This document shows positions 1 through 8,545 of a stretch of 64,000 bases of DNA, in pieces. Origin of the DNA: an uncultured Clostridia bacterium (GTDB taxonomy: Bacteria > Bacillota > Clostridia > TANB77 > CAG-508); contig CALXBY010000001.1 of the NCBI GenBank assembly GCA_944386675.1, forward strand, positions 1 through 64,000, read 5' to 3'. How positions within the stretch are numbered: the first letter of the stretch is position 1; each line of letters begins with the position of its first letter. The notes beneath the pieces were generated by a model that made no database searches, was not told where the DNA came from, and was given only the letters and a program-made list of their open reading frames with translations. A program made the translations under genes and the position numbers.

Positions 1-2
1 AA

Positions 3-611
3 GAAATTGCTCAAGAAATGAAAGAAATCTTCTTAGTAGTAATCGTGGCTCCATCTTATGAACACGAAGCTCTAGAAATATTACAAACTAAGAAAAATGT
101 AAGAGTCTTAGAATTACCATCTATTACTGTAAAACAACCAGAAAATGCTTTAGATATTAAGAAGATTAATGGTGGTGTAATTGTACAAACAATCGACTCA
201 AAATTATTAGATGATTATAAAGTTGTAACAGATAGAAAACCAACAGACAAAGAATTAGAAGATATGCTATTTACATGGAAAATTGTAAAATATGTTAAAT
301 CAAACGGAATTGCATTAGGAAAAGATAAACAATCTATTGGAATTGGACCTGGACAAGTAAATAGAATTTGGGCTACTAAACAATCAGTAGAACATGCAGA
401 GGAATTAATTGGAGAAGGTGTAACAAAAGGAGCAGTTCTTGCATCAGATGCATTTTTCCCATTCTCAGATTGTGTAGAAGCTGCACATAAAGCTGGAATT
501 ACAGCAATTATTCAACCAGGTGGTTCTATAAGAGACCAAGATTCTATTGATAAATGTAATGAATATGGAATCACTATGATTTTTACAGGAATGAGACATT
601 TTAGACATTAA
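3..611 (+). CDS. purH: Bifunctional AICAR transformylase/IMP cyclohydrolase PurH, 3' part
   Basis: Last two steps of de novo purine synthesis: formyl transfer from 10-formyl-THF to AICAR, then ring closure to IMP. Only the C-terminal ~200 residues are present. The frame is open to the window edge (EIAQ precedes the first Met), so the ATG at position 18 is internal and the gene starts upstream. The tail shows the family's conserved pattern: VNRIWATKQS, then ASDAFFPFSD, QPGGSIRDQDSID and the terminal TGMRHFRH, all from the AICAR transformylase domain. A strong terminator follows 20 bases after the stop, so this is probably the end of a purine operon. Identity is nearly certain; only the 5' part is missing. 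Confidence 0.95.
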   Translation, partial: EIAQEMKEIFLVVIVAPSYEHEALEILQTKKNVRVLELPSITVKQPENALDIKKINGGVIVQTIDSKLLDDYKVVTDRKPTDKELEDMLFTWKIVKYVKSNGIALGKDKQSIGIGPGQVNRIWATKQSVEHAEELIGEGVTKGAVLASDAFFPFSDCVEAAHKAGITAIIQPGGSIRDQDSIDKCNEYGITMIFTGMRHFRH

Positions 612-630
612 TACTAAAAAAGAAAAATAC

Positions 631-664
631 CAGCAGATATAAAAAATATCTGCTGATTTTTCTT
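631..664 (+). terminator. Intrinsic terminator after purH
   Basis: A perfect 10-base stem (CAGCAGATAT / ATATCTGCTG) with a 5-base A loop is followed by ATTTTTCTT. It sits directly behind the purH stop. Confidence 0.9.
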
Positions 665-682
665 ATTGTGCTTCTTATATTC

Positions 683-729
683 GTGTAATAATTGCGAAGC
701 AATTTTACACATGTGGCGAAGCCGCTTTT
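683..729. repeat. Tandem GAA-capped hairpins in a 335-base gene-free stretch
   Basis: The stretch 612-946 holds no gene. After the purH terminator come two adjacent hairpins, both closed by a GAA loop: GTGTAATAATTGC/GCAATTTTACAC (683-710, one bulged base) and GTGGC/GCCGC (713-725) followed by TTTTC. They resemble small REP-like palindromic units or a second terminator. The rest of the stretch is AT-rich with nothing else recognisable. A similar hairpin, TCTCGC-AAA-GCGAGA, occurs at 21809-21823. Confidence 0.5.
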
Positions 730-946
730 CTTATATAATTTAAAATTATAATTTGATTGCTATTTCTAATAGTAAATGATAAAATGGCTGTGAACAACAA
801 AATATGAAGAATAAACGTAAAACTGTACATAATCAAATTTTTAATAGTAAATAATAGATATATAAATTTAAATACATATAAAAATATAAAATGTAAACAA
901 TAATGATGTAAAGGTTTAATATATTTACATTTTAAAGGAGAAATAA

Positions 947-1427
947 ATGATAGTTGAAAATCAATATTTAGAAGAGATTAAAAAAATTTGGAAAGAAAAT
1001 AATGAAGGATATATAACAGAAGAAAGCAATAATATGCTTTTAAATAATCGCAATATTTTAAAAATGGTATATTTAGAAGATGATATTCCAGCTCGGGTAT
1101 ATTGCTGTATATGAAGGAAATGATTTTTTAGAATTAGAAAAATTTCCAAACAAAATACAAAATATGCCAGATAAAGTAGCATATATTTGGGAAGTTGTAA
1201 CTAAAAAAGAATTTATGGGAAGAGGAATTGCTAAGAAATTATTATCATATGTGTTAGATAAATTTGAAAACTATACAATATATAGTTGTATTGATGTAAA
1301 AAATATACCATCATTAAAGCTACATGAAAAATATGGATTTCAAGAATTGTATAGATTTTTACAAACAGAAAATGGAAAAACATCAGAGCATATAATCTTG
1401 GCAAGAGAGCCAATGCTTGATATGTAG
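947..1427 (+). pseudogene. GNAT-family N-acetyltransferase broken by a +1 frameshift
   Basis: GNAT enzymes transfer an acetyl group from acetyl-CoA to amines; the substrate cannot be read here. The 5' part starts at ATG 947 behind an AAAGGAG site and runs MIVENQYLEEIKK... to a stop at 1112. The 3' part continues in the next frame through the acetyl-CoA motif FMGRGIAKKLL and the typical NIPSLKLHEKYGFQE end. Dropping one base of the GCTCGGG tract (1091-1097) joins the two as ...DDIPAGYIAVYEGNDF... and gives a normal 159-residue protein. The ATG at 1080 inside the 3' part lacks a ribosome binding site, so it is unlikely to be a separate gene. This is either a real inactivating mutation or a sequencing error. 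Confidence 0.75.
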
Positions 1428-1476
1428 TTAGCAAAAGAGTATAATATATGTATATCATTTTGAGGAGAAAAAATAG

Positions 1477-2463
1477 ATGAAATATATAGAACTATTAAAT
1501 GGAATTGAAGATGAATGGTCTATTAAAGAAAAAGCAAGATATTTATATAGAGCTATTTGTCAGAATATGTCTTATGATGAAAGATTTGCATATAGTCAAA
1601 ATAAAGAATTATTACATGAGATATATAATAGAGAAGTAGACATAAGAGAAGACGAGGATACAAGGCTTGTTTGTCATACTTCAAATAAAGTATATTATCA
1701 ACTACTTTCAGAATTGGGGATAAAAGCAAAGATAATATATAAAAAACCAGCAGTACAAAGACCAATTGATGTAAATGATGTTGCATTAGTATTTTGGGAT
1801 GAAGAAGAAAATAAATATTATACAAATATTATAGGGGATATTGAAAATTGTAGATTTGGACTAAGAACAGCATTTTTTGGTATAACGGAAAATTTATATG
1901 AAGAGGCTCAAGATGTACAAGAAATACCGATAGAGGAATTAAAAGAAATAGATATAAAGACAGGTGGCATAAAAACAGATTATAATGATTTGGTATTTAA
2001 GCTATTAGCAAATGAGGTAAAAAATACCAATAATTTTAAGAATTTTTTAAAGGCTCAAGGAATAGACACAAGCAATATGTCAAAAGATGATATATTAAAA
2101 AACAAAATGTTTTATTTAACTAGTCTAATAAAATTTAGGGATAAGACAGCGGGTCCAGATGAAATGAAAAAGTTTTATAAACATTTATTTTCGGCATCTG
2201 TATTAGATAAGTTTGAAAGTAAAAAATTTAATACTTTTGAATATATAAAAGAAAATAAAGAAGAGATTGATGTTTTATCAGTTCTAGAAATCGATTTAAG
2301 AGAAATGCCAATATATTATGTATATTCTGAAGATGAGCAAACATATGTACAACTGTTACCGGAGGAAATGCTTCAAAAAATTAATGGATATAGAGAAAGA
2401 AAAGGTAAAAAGTTGTTGATAGAAGACAAGAAAATAACTGCATATGATGGAGAAGAACATTAA
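1477..2463 (+). CDS. Papain/transglutaminase-like fold protein, function unknown
   Basis: A 328-residue cytosolic protein with no signal peptide or membrane segment. Residues 15-90 look like the start of a transglutaminase-like domain: a helical lead-in (EKARYLYRAICQNMSYDERF) and then the nucleophile helix LVCHTSNKVYYQLLSELGI with Cys66 in the expected place. Where the catalytic His is normally found the sequence reads DVNDVALVFWDEEENKYYTN, without His; Asp121 follows. The C-terminal half is charged and unrecognised. The start follows GAGGAG at good spacing. It may be a degenerate or variant cysteine-protease-fold protein. The fold call rests on pattern only. Confidence 0.4.
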   Translation: MKYIELLNGIEDEWSIKEKARYLYRAICQNMSYDERFAYSQNKELLHEIYNREVDIREDEDTRLVCHTSNKVYYQLLSELGIKAKIIYKKPAVQRPIDVNDVALVFWDEEENKYYTNIIGDIENCRFGLRTAFFGITENLYEEAQDVQEIPIEELKEIDIKTGGIKTDYNDLVFKLLANEVKNTNNFKNFLKAQGIDTSNMSKDDILKNKMFYLTSLIKFRDKTAGPDEMKKFYKHLFSASVLDKFESKKFNTFEYIKENKEEIDVLSVLEIDLREMPIYYVYSEDEQTYVQLLPEEMLQKINGYRERKGKKLLIEDKKITAYDGEEH

Positions 2464-2490
2464 TTGGGGTAAAGTTTTACCTCAATTTTT
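2464..2490 (+). terminator. Intrinsic terminator
   Basis: TTGGGGTAAA pairs with TTTACCTCAA (one G-T pair) and is followed by TTTTT. It lies directly behind the gene ending at 2463. Confidence 0.75.
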
Positions 2491-2620
2491 GGCGCTTAAG
2501 AAAAATTTAAAAAATAAAAGACTAGTAATTTAAGGTAAAATATGGTAAAATACAAAATAATTAATTATAGGTAGGGGAAAACAAATATAGTAAAAAATAT
2601 GGCAAAAGGAGGTATAAGAC

Positions 2621-5344
2621 ATGAAAAAAAAGAAGAAAAAGAGAAGCAGCAAAAATCATAATAAAGCAAATTTACATAGAAAAAGAATGCATAAAAAAGC
2701 AAAAAATAGTGCTTCAAAGAAAACAACCCAGAAAAATGAAAAAAATAATCATTTAGAAGAAGATTTAGAAAAATATAAAGTACATAAACCTGATAATGAA
2801 ATAAATAAAGAGATAGAAAATTTAGAAAATACTGTGGTGAAGGAAAAAGAAAAAAATATGATAGCAGAACAAGAAAAAGGAGAAACAAAATCTAAGACAG
2901 GTGTTTTGCTAGCAGAAAGAACAGTAACTACAAAAGAAAATCAAGAAAAGAAAACAACAGTATTAGAACAACAAAGATTGAATAAAAAAGAAAATAAAGA
3001 AAAAAGTAGAAGAAAGAAAACAGAAAAAATAAAGAAAATAGAAAAACAAGACAATAAAAAAGAACAATCTAATAAAAAAGATATTGAAAAGAAAAGCAAT
3101 GAATGGAAAAAAGTAGAAAAAAATGAAAAGCAAAAAGTAGATAAAAAACAAAGAAAGGAAGAAAAACTTCAAGCTAAAAAAGAAAAAAAAGCTAGAAAAG
3201 AAGAAAAACGAAAAAAGCATAGAGTTCTAAAATTCTTTTTAAAGTTTTTCTTAATATTGATTATTCTTGCAATATTGTTATTAATAGCAGGGATTTGGGC
3301 ATTTGCAGGTCTTCTTTTAGGTTGGTTTGGAAATGATGATATACAAATTAGTAAAGAAGATTTAGTAATAAAAGTATCTAACTCTGTTATTGTTGATAAG
3401 AATGGTACTGTACTTGCAGATTTGAGTGGGGATGAAAAAAGAAAAATCATCACATTAGAAGAAATGGCAGATTATTTACCAAAAGCATATATTGCAATTG
3501 AAGATGAAAGATTCTATGAACATATTGGTGTAGATATAAAAAGAACAGCAGGTGCTATTATAAATACTTTAGTAAATGGAGAAAGTAGCTATGGAGGAAG
3601 TACCATTACACAGCAATTAGTAAAAAATATAACAAATGACAATGAAAGCACAGGAATTGAAGGGATAAAGAGAAAAATAAGAGAATGGCAAAGGGCTTGC
3701 CAAGTTGAAAGAATGATATCAAAAGAACAGATATTAGAACTGTATCTAAATATATTATTTGTTGGTTCTAATAATTTGCATGGTGTAGAATTAGGTGCAG
3801 AATATTATTTTAATAAAAGTGCAAAGGATTTATCTTTAGCAGAATGTGCATTTATGGCAGGAATTAATCATTCACCAAACTCATATAATCCATATAATAC
3901 AATTGTAGATAATTCAGAAAAAATAAAAAATAGAACAATAACAGTTTTGGACAAAATGAAAGAATTAGGATATATATCTGAAGAAGAATATCAAAATGCA
4001 ATAACAGAAGTACAAAATGGATTACAGTTTGGCACAGGAGAAATTATTGGAGGAAGTGTATTTTCATATCATACAGATGCGGTTATTTCTCAGGTGGTTG
4101 AACAAGTAATGCAAGAAAAAAATATGACAGAACAAATGGCAAAAAATTATGTATATAGTAGTGGACTTACAATTCATTCTACTGTAGATATGAACATACA
4201 AAATCGTTTAGAGGAAGAATATAAACAAGCAAAATATATAATACCAGGAAGAGAAAAAAATAGTGATGGAACATTGTTAAATGAGCATAGTGAATCAGGA
4301 ATGGCAATTGTAGATTATAAAACAGGAAATGTAGTTGCTGTAGTAGGAGGATTTGGAGAGAAGACAAGTGCAGGCTGGAATAGAGCAACACAGATGGAAA
4401 AACAAACAGGTTCTAGCATTAAGCCACTTGCAGATGTGGCATCAGCTTTGCAAGAAAAAATTATAACAGCAGCGACGGTTTATGATGACAGTAGTACAAG
4501 ATTTGGAAAAAATTATGAGCCTAAAAATTATAATGAATTTAAAGGTTTAATTAATATTCGAAGTTTTATTAGAACTTCACAAAATATTCCTGCTGTTAAA
4601 ATTATGGTAGAATTAACTCCAAAGAAATCAATAGAATATTTGCAAAATATGGGGATTAGTTCATTAGATCCTGTTACAGATAATGTTTTAAGTCTGGCAC
4701 TAGGAGGAATGACAAGTGGTGTTAGTCCACTTGAAATGGCATCAGCATATGGAACAATTGCAAATGATGGTGTTTATATTACACCGACATTTTATACGAG
4801 TGTAACAGATGCCAATGGAATTACTGTTTTGACACCAAAACAAGAAACAAGACAGGTAATTTCTGCGCAAAATGCGTATATTATGAAAACAATTATCCAA
4901 GAACCAGTAAAATCTGGAGGAACGGCAACATATTGTGCAATTCCAGGAATGGATGTGGCAGCAAAAACAGGAACAACAGATAATGATTACGATAGATGGC
5001 TTTGTGGATTTACACCATATTATGCAGCAGCAACTTGGTATGGATATGATAATAGTGAAACTGTATATTTTAGTGGTAATCCGGCAGGACAAATTTGGGA
5101 TGCTGTTATGACAGATATTCATAGAGAGTTACCTGGTGCAACATTTGTAAGGCCAGAAGGAATTGTTGAAAGAACTGTATGTAGAACTACTGGTTGTTTA
5201 GCATCAAGAAATTGTACAAATACATATACAGAAATTTTTACAGAGGACAACCTTCCAGAACAATGTACAAATCATAGAAAAGTACCAAAAGAAACATTAG
5301 GTTTATGGACACCATTGAATAGAAATACAAAAAACAATCGATGA
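2621..5344 (+). CDS. Class A penicillin-binding protein (PBP1A type)
   Basis: Bifunctional peptidoglycan synthase at the membrane, with glycan polymerisation and peptide cross-linking (907 residues). Order: a cytoplasmic Lys/Glu-rich tail of about 200 residues, one membrane anchor (205-235), then the GT51 domain with IEDERFYEHIG (catalytic Glu294) and GGSTITQQLVKN. The transpeptidase domain has SSIK (Ser598, Lys601), SQN in TSQNIPAVK, and KTGTT at 782. All catalytic motifs are intact. The N-terminal tail is much longer than the usual short tail and is almost pure low-complexity K/E/N, probably disordered or coiled. It starts behind AAAAGGAGG. The gene appears monocistronic, with terminators on both sides. 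Confidence 0.95.
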   Translation: MKKKKKKRSSKNHNKANLHRKRMHKKAKNSASKKTTQKNEKNNHLEEDLEKYKVHKPDNEINKEIENLENTVVKEKEKNMIAEQEKGETKSKTGVLLAERTVTTKENQEKKTTVLEQQRLNKKENKEKSRRKKTEKIKKIEKQDNKKEQSNKKDIEKKSNEWKKVEKNEKQKVDKKQRKEEKLQAKKEKKARKEEKRKKHRVLKFFLKFFLILIILAILLLIAGIWAFAGLLLGWFGNDDIQISKEDLVIKVSNSVIVDKNGTVLADLSGDEKRKIITLEEMADYLPKAYIAIEDERFYEHIGVDIKRTAGAIINTLVNGESSYGGSTITQQLVKNITNDNESTGIEGIKRKIREWQRACQVERMISKEQILELYLNILFVGSNNLHGVELGAEYYFNKSAKDLSLAECAFMAGINHSPNSYNPYNTIVDNSEKIKNRTITVLDKMKELGYISEEEYQNAITEVQNGLQFGTGEIIGGSVFSYHTDAVISQVVEQVMQEKNMTEQMAKNYVYSSGLTIHSTVDMNIQNRLEEEYKQAKYIIPGREKNSDGTLLNEHSESGMAIVDYKTGNVVAVVGGFGEKTSAGWNRATQMEKQTGSSIKPLADVASALQEKIITAATVYDDSSTRFGKNYEPKNYNEFKGLINIRSFIRTSQNIPAVKIMVELTPKKSIEYLQNMGISSLDPVTDNVLSLALGGMTSGVSPLEMASAYGTIANDGVYITPTFYTSVTDANGITVLTPKQETRQVISAQNAYIMKTIIQEPVKSGGTATYCAIPGMDVAAKTGTTDNDYDRWLCGFTPYYAAATWYGYDNSETVYFSGNPAGQIWDAVMTDIHRELPGATFVRPEGIVERTVCRTTGCLASRNCTNTYTEIFTEDNLPEQCTNHRKVPKETLGLWTPLNRNTKNNR

Positions 5345-5380
5345 AAAGGGAATTTGGGGATAAACCCATTTCCCTTTTTT
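5344..5380 (+). terminator. Intrinsic terminator with REP-like GGG/CCC core
   Basis: AAAAGGGAA pairs with TTCCCTTTT around an inner GGG/CCC helix and runs into TTTTTT. The TTTGGGGA...CCCTTTTTT wording resembles the arms of the inverted repeat at 9751-9941, so it may belong to the same repeat family. Confidence 0.8.
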
Positions 5381-5421
5381 GAAATTCTATTGATAAAAAA
5401 TAAAAAAATATATAAAAAGTA

Positions 5422-5452
5422 TTGACTTAAAGCAAACTCTAAGTGATATATA
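5422..5452 (+). promoter_or_regulatory. MerR-type promoter and operator
   Basis: The -35 TTGACT (5422-5427) and -10 TATATA (5447-5452) are separated by 19 bases, the overlong spacer typical of MerR-activated promoters. The spacer holds a 20-base palindrome, ACTTAAAG-CAAA-CTCTAAGT (5425-5444), with one mismatch between half-sites. The MerR gene begins 74 bases downstream, so autoregulation is likely. The half-site resembles those described for the aldehyde/thiol-responsive AdhR/NmlR group (from memory). Confidence 0.85.
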
Positions 5453-5525
5453 ATAATAGGAGAAAAAGAAAAGGAAACAAACAACATTGCAGGCAAATAT
5501 AAATTGTAGAAAGGAGGCGCTTTCT

Positions 5526-5894
5526 ATGCAAATATCAGAAGTAGCTAAAGAATTTGGATTAACAACAGATACACTAAGATATTATGAAAAAGAAGGGCTA
5601 ATTGGACCAGTTTCAAAAGGAGAAAATGGTATTAGAAACTATACAGAAGATGATATAAAAAGAATTCAATTTGTAAAATGTATGAGAGCTGCTGGATTGG
5701 AAATTAGTTTCTTAAAAAAATACATAAGGCTATTTGACGAAGGAGATAAAACAATAAAAGAAAGAAGAGAAATTTTAGTAGAACAAAGAAAGATTTTAAA
5801 GAAAAAGTTAGATGATATGCAAGAAGCTTATGATAGACTAAATTATAAAATTGATTTATATGATAAAAACATATTGGATAAAAGTTTAATGTAG
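5526..5894 (+). CDS. MerR-family transcriptional regulator
   Basis: A 122-residue regulator that binds and untwists a 19-base-spacer promoter. The start ATG at 5526 is 7 bases behind AAAGGAGG; an upstream in-frame codon at 5487 has no such site. The N-terminus is a textbook MerR winged helix (MQISEVAKEFGLTTDTLRYYEKEGLIGP), then RNYTEDDIKRIQFVKCMRAAGLEISFLKKYI and a dimerisation helix (residues ~75-115) with EILVEQRKILKKKLDDMQE. It lacks an obvious metal-binding Cys loop. It heads a unit with a cupin and an aldo/keto reductase, suggesting a response to reactive carbonyls or a related electrophile (inference). Confidence 0.9.
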   Translation: MQISEVAKEFGLTTDTLRYYEKEGLIGPVSKGENGIRNYTEDDIKRIQFVKCMRAAGLEISFLKKYIRLFDEGDKTIKERREILVEQRKILKKKLDDMQEAYDRLNYKIDLYDKNILDKSLM

Positions 5895-5946
5895 CCGTCA
5901 AATAAATTATGACATAAATAAAAATAAATTGAAGGAGGAAAAAATT

Positions 5947-6384
5947 ATGAATAATGAAAATAAAACAGAACATGGAGGAATGTTTGGATTAGGAGAACCA
6001 AACACAGGATTTGCAAAATATTTTATAGGAAACTCTTATTTAAATCCATTAACAAAACCAGGAGAATCACCAATATTTATTGCAAATGTAACATTTGAAC
6101 CAGCTTGTAGAAATAATTGGCATATTCATCATGCAAGTACAGGCGGTGGACAAATTCTTATTTGTGTTGATGGAGAAGGATGGTATCAAGAAGAGGGAAA
6201 AGAAGCAAGAAGTCTAAAACCAGGAGATGTAGTAGTCATTCCAGCAAATGTAAAACATTGGCATGGAGCAAAAAAAGACAATTGGTTTAGCCATTTAGCA
6301 TTTGAAGTACCAGGAGAAGAAACATCAAATGAATGGTGTGAGCCTGTGAGTGATGAGGAATATAATAATTTAGATAGAATATAG
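5947..6384 (+). CDS. Cupin-domain protein
   Basis: A 145-residue single-domain cupin, a small beta-barrel that usually binds a metal. Motif 1 reads WHIHHASTGGGQILICVDGEG and motif 2 reads LKPGDVVVIPANVKHWHGA; His residues in both motifs could hold a metal. The start at ATG 5947 follows GAAGGAGGAAAAAATT. It lies between the MerR gene and the aldo/keto reductase in one direction with short gaps, so it is probably part of that regulon. Similar cupins are often found next to carboxymuconolactone decarboxylase-like proteins and aldo/keto reductases. No specific substrate can be read from the sequence. Confidence 0.85.
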   Translation: MNNENKTEHGGMFGLGEPNTGFAKYFIGNSYLNPLTKPGESPIFIANVTFEPACRNNWHIHHASTGGGQILICVDGEGWYQEEGKEARSLKPGDVVVIPANVKHWHGAKKDNWFSHLAFEVPGEETSNEWCEPVSDEEYNNLDRI

Positions 6385-6456
6385 AAATTTACTTGTTATT
6401 GTATTATTAGACTTTTATATTTAATTTAATAAACTGTATTTTAAGGAGGTATAAAG

Positions 6457-7581
6457 ATGTCATATTTAGGAGAAGAAATAAAAAAATTAGGATTTGGATT
6501 AATGAGATTACCTATGAAAGATGATAAGATTGATATTGAACAAACAAAAGTGATGGTAGATCATTTTTTAGAGGCAGGATTTACTTATTTTGATACAGCA
6601 TGGGCATATGCAGGAAGTGAAGATGCAATTAGACAAGCATTAGTAGAGCGTTATCCGAGAGAAAAATTTCAGTTGGCAACAAAAAATGCAGCTTGGATAA
6701 ATTGTAAAACAAGAGAAGATGCAATTAATCAATTTGAAAGATCATTAAAACAAACAGGAGCAGGATATTTTGACTTTTACTTATTACATAACTTAGGAGA
6801 ATCTAGAACAAAAGCATTTGATGATTTTGATATGTGGTCATGGATTCAAGAAAAGAAAAAAGAAGGAAAAATTAAACATATCGGATTTTCATTCCATTCA
6901 ACACCAGAAGAATTAGAAGAAATTTTGCAAAAACATCCAGAAATGGAATTTGTACAATTACAAATCAATTATGCTGATTGGGAAAATCCAGCAATTAAAT
7001 CAAAAGAATGTTATGAAGTAGCAAGAAAATATGGAAAACCAGTCATTATTATGGAACCAGTAAAAGGTGGTATGCTTGCAAATCCGCCAGAACAAGTACA
7101 AGAAGTATTTAGAAAAGTAAATCCAGATGCATCACTTGCTTCTTGGGCAATTAAATTTGCAGCAAGCTTAGATGGAATTATTACTGTATTATCTGGAATG
7201 AGCAATATAGAACAAATGGATGATAATATTTCTTATATGAAAGATTTTACAAAATTATCAGATAAAGAAGAAGAAACGATTAAAGAAGCACAAAAAGTAT
7301 TAAGTACAATTCCTTTAATTCCTTGTACGACTTGTAATTATTGTGCAAAAGTATGTCCAATGCATATTGGTATATCAGGTTCTTTTACAGCAATGAATTA
7401 TTTAACATTATATAAAGATATGGCAGCTGCAAAACATCAAGAAGAATGGTTAGTCGGAGGACATGGATTAAAAAAAGCTAGCGAATGTATTAAATGTGGT
7501 CAATGCGAAAAAGCTTGTCCTCAACATATAGCAATTCGTGAAGAACTAGAAAAAGTAGCAAAAGCATTAGAAAATGAATAA
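6457..7581 (+). CDS. Aldo/keto reductase with C-terminal 4Fe-4S domain
   Basis: A 374-residue oxidoreductase of the Fe-S aldo/keto reductase group. Residues 1-270 form the NAD(P)H-using TIM barrel: LGFGLMRLP at the start, FDTAWAYAGSE (catalytic Asp/Tyr region), FYLLHNL and the cofactor-side LSGMSNIEQMDDN. The C-terminal part carries two clusters of cysteines, CTTCNYCAKVCP and CIKCGQCEKACP, typical of a 2x[4Fe-4S] ferredoxin module. It probably couples aldehyde or ketone reduction to a low-potential electron carrier. It is the third gene of the MerR unit, with AAGGAGG before the start. Confidence 0.92.
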   Translation: MSYLGEEIKKLGFGLMRLPMKDDKIDIEQTKVMVDHFLEAGFTYFDTAWAYAGSEDAIRQALVERYPREKFQLATKNAAWINCKTREDAINQFERSLKQTGAGYFDFYLLHNLGESRTKAFDDFDMWSWIQEKKKEGKIKHIGFSFHSTPEELEEILQKHPEMEFVQLQINYADWENPAIKSKECYEVARKYGKPVIIMEPVKGGMLANPPEQVQEVFRKVNPDASLASWAIKFAASLDGIITVLSGMSNIEQMDDNISYMKDFTKLSDKEEETIKEAQKVLSTIPLIPCTTCNYCAKVCPMHIGISGSFTAMNYLTLYKDMAAAKHQEEWLVGGHGLKKASECIKCGQCEKACPQHIAIREELEKVAKALENE

Positions 7582-7643
7582 ATTTTTAAATGTATACAAA
7601 TGATATATATATTTATATATAAAGAAAGGAAGGAAGGATTTTT

Positions 7644-8528
7644 ATGGAAAAATCAAAAGTATATTTTACAAAGGAGGTTACTCCAGAAAATTTAATAAAG
7701 ATGTATGAAGTATTAGGGGTTAATTTACCTGGAAAGGTAGCAGTTAAATTGCATTCTGGAGAACGAGGAAACCAAAACTATATTAAACCAGAATTCGTTA
7801 AAGCCATTGTAGAAAAGGTTAATGGAACAGTTGTTGAATGTAATGCTGCTTATGAAGGTGCTAGAAATTCAACACAAAAGCATAAAAAATTAATTGAGGA
7901 GCATGGTTGGACTAAATATTTTGATGTAGATATTATGGATGCAGAAGGACCAGATGTTGTTTTAGAAATACCTAATGGAAAAATACTAAAAGAAAATTTT
8001 GTTGGAAAAGATATTGAAAAGTATGATTCTATGCTTGTTTTATCACATTTCAAAGGTCATCCGATGGGTGGATATGGTGGAGCATTAAAGCAATTATCAA
8101 TAGGATGTAGCTCATCAGAGGGAAAATCATGGATACATTCTGCAGGACAATCTAAGGACCAAACTAAAATATGGGATAATCTACCAGAACAAAACAAATT
8201 TCTAGAATCAATGGCAGATGCAGCTTCAAGTGTGGTTAGACATTTTGGGAAAAATATTGTATTTATTAATGTAATGTGTAACTTATCTGTTGATTGCGAT
8301 TGTTGTGCAGTTGCAGAGGATCCTTGCATGAAAGATATTGGTATTTTAGCAAGTACAGACCCAATCGCTATCGATCAAGCTTGTATAGATTTAGTATATA
8401 ATTCAAAAGATCCAGGAAGAGATCATTTTGTAGCAAGAGTAGAAAGACAAAATGGTGTTCATACTATAGAAGCTGCAGAAGAGCTTGGTTTTGGAACAAG
8501 AGAATATGAGATTGTAAATATTGATTAA
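7644..8528 (+). CDS. DUF362-domain protein next to lar genes
   Basis: A 294-residue cytosolic protein of the DUF362 family, whose biochemical role is not established. The typical family stretch KVAVKLHSGERGNQNYIKPEF is near the N-terminus; GHPMGGYGGALKQLSIGCSS follows in the middle. A Cys-rich motif, DCDCCAVAEDPCM, at about residues 215-228 could bind metal or an Fe-S cluster. It starts behind GGAAGGAAGG. It ends only 17 bases before larC, so the two are very likely co-transcribed and this protein may serve the nickel-pincer pathway or an enzyme that uses it (inference). Confidence 0.8.
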   Translation: MEKSKVYFTKEVTPENLIKMYEVLGVNLPGKVAVKLHSGERGNQNYIKPEFVKAIVEKVNGTVVECNAAYEGARNSTQKHKKLIEEHGWTKYFDVDIMDAEGPDVVLEIPNGKILKENFVGKDIEKYDSMLVLSHFKGHPMGGYGGALKQLSIGCSSSEGKSWIHSAGQSKDQTKIWDNLPEQNKFLESMADAASSVVRHFGKNIVFINVMCNLSVDCDCCAVAEDPCMKDIGILASTDPIAIDQACIDLVYNSKDPGRDHFVARVERQNGVHTIEAAEELGFGTREYEIVNID

Positions 8529-8545
8529 AAAGAAAGAGGAAAGAT

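Noticed and set aside
4742..5122. 126-codon antisense frame in the PBP gene
   Set aside because: It is rich in Cys/Ile/Ser, has no ribosome binding site and mirrors the codon bias of the real gene.
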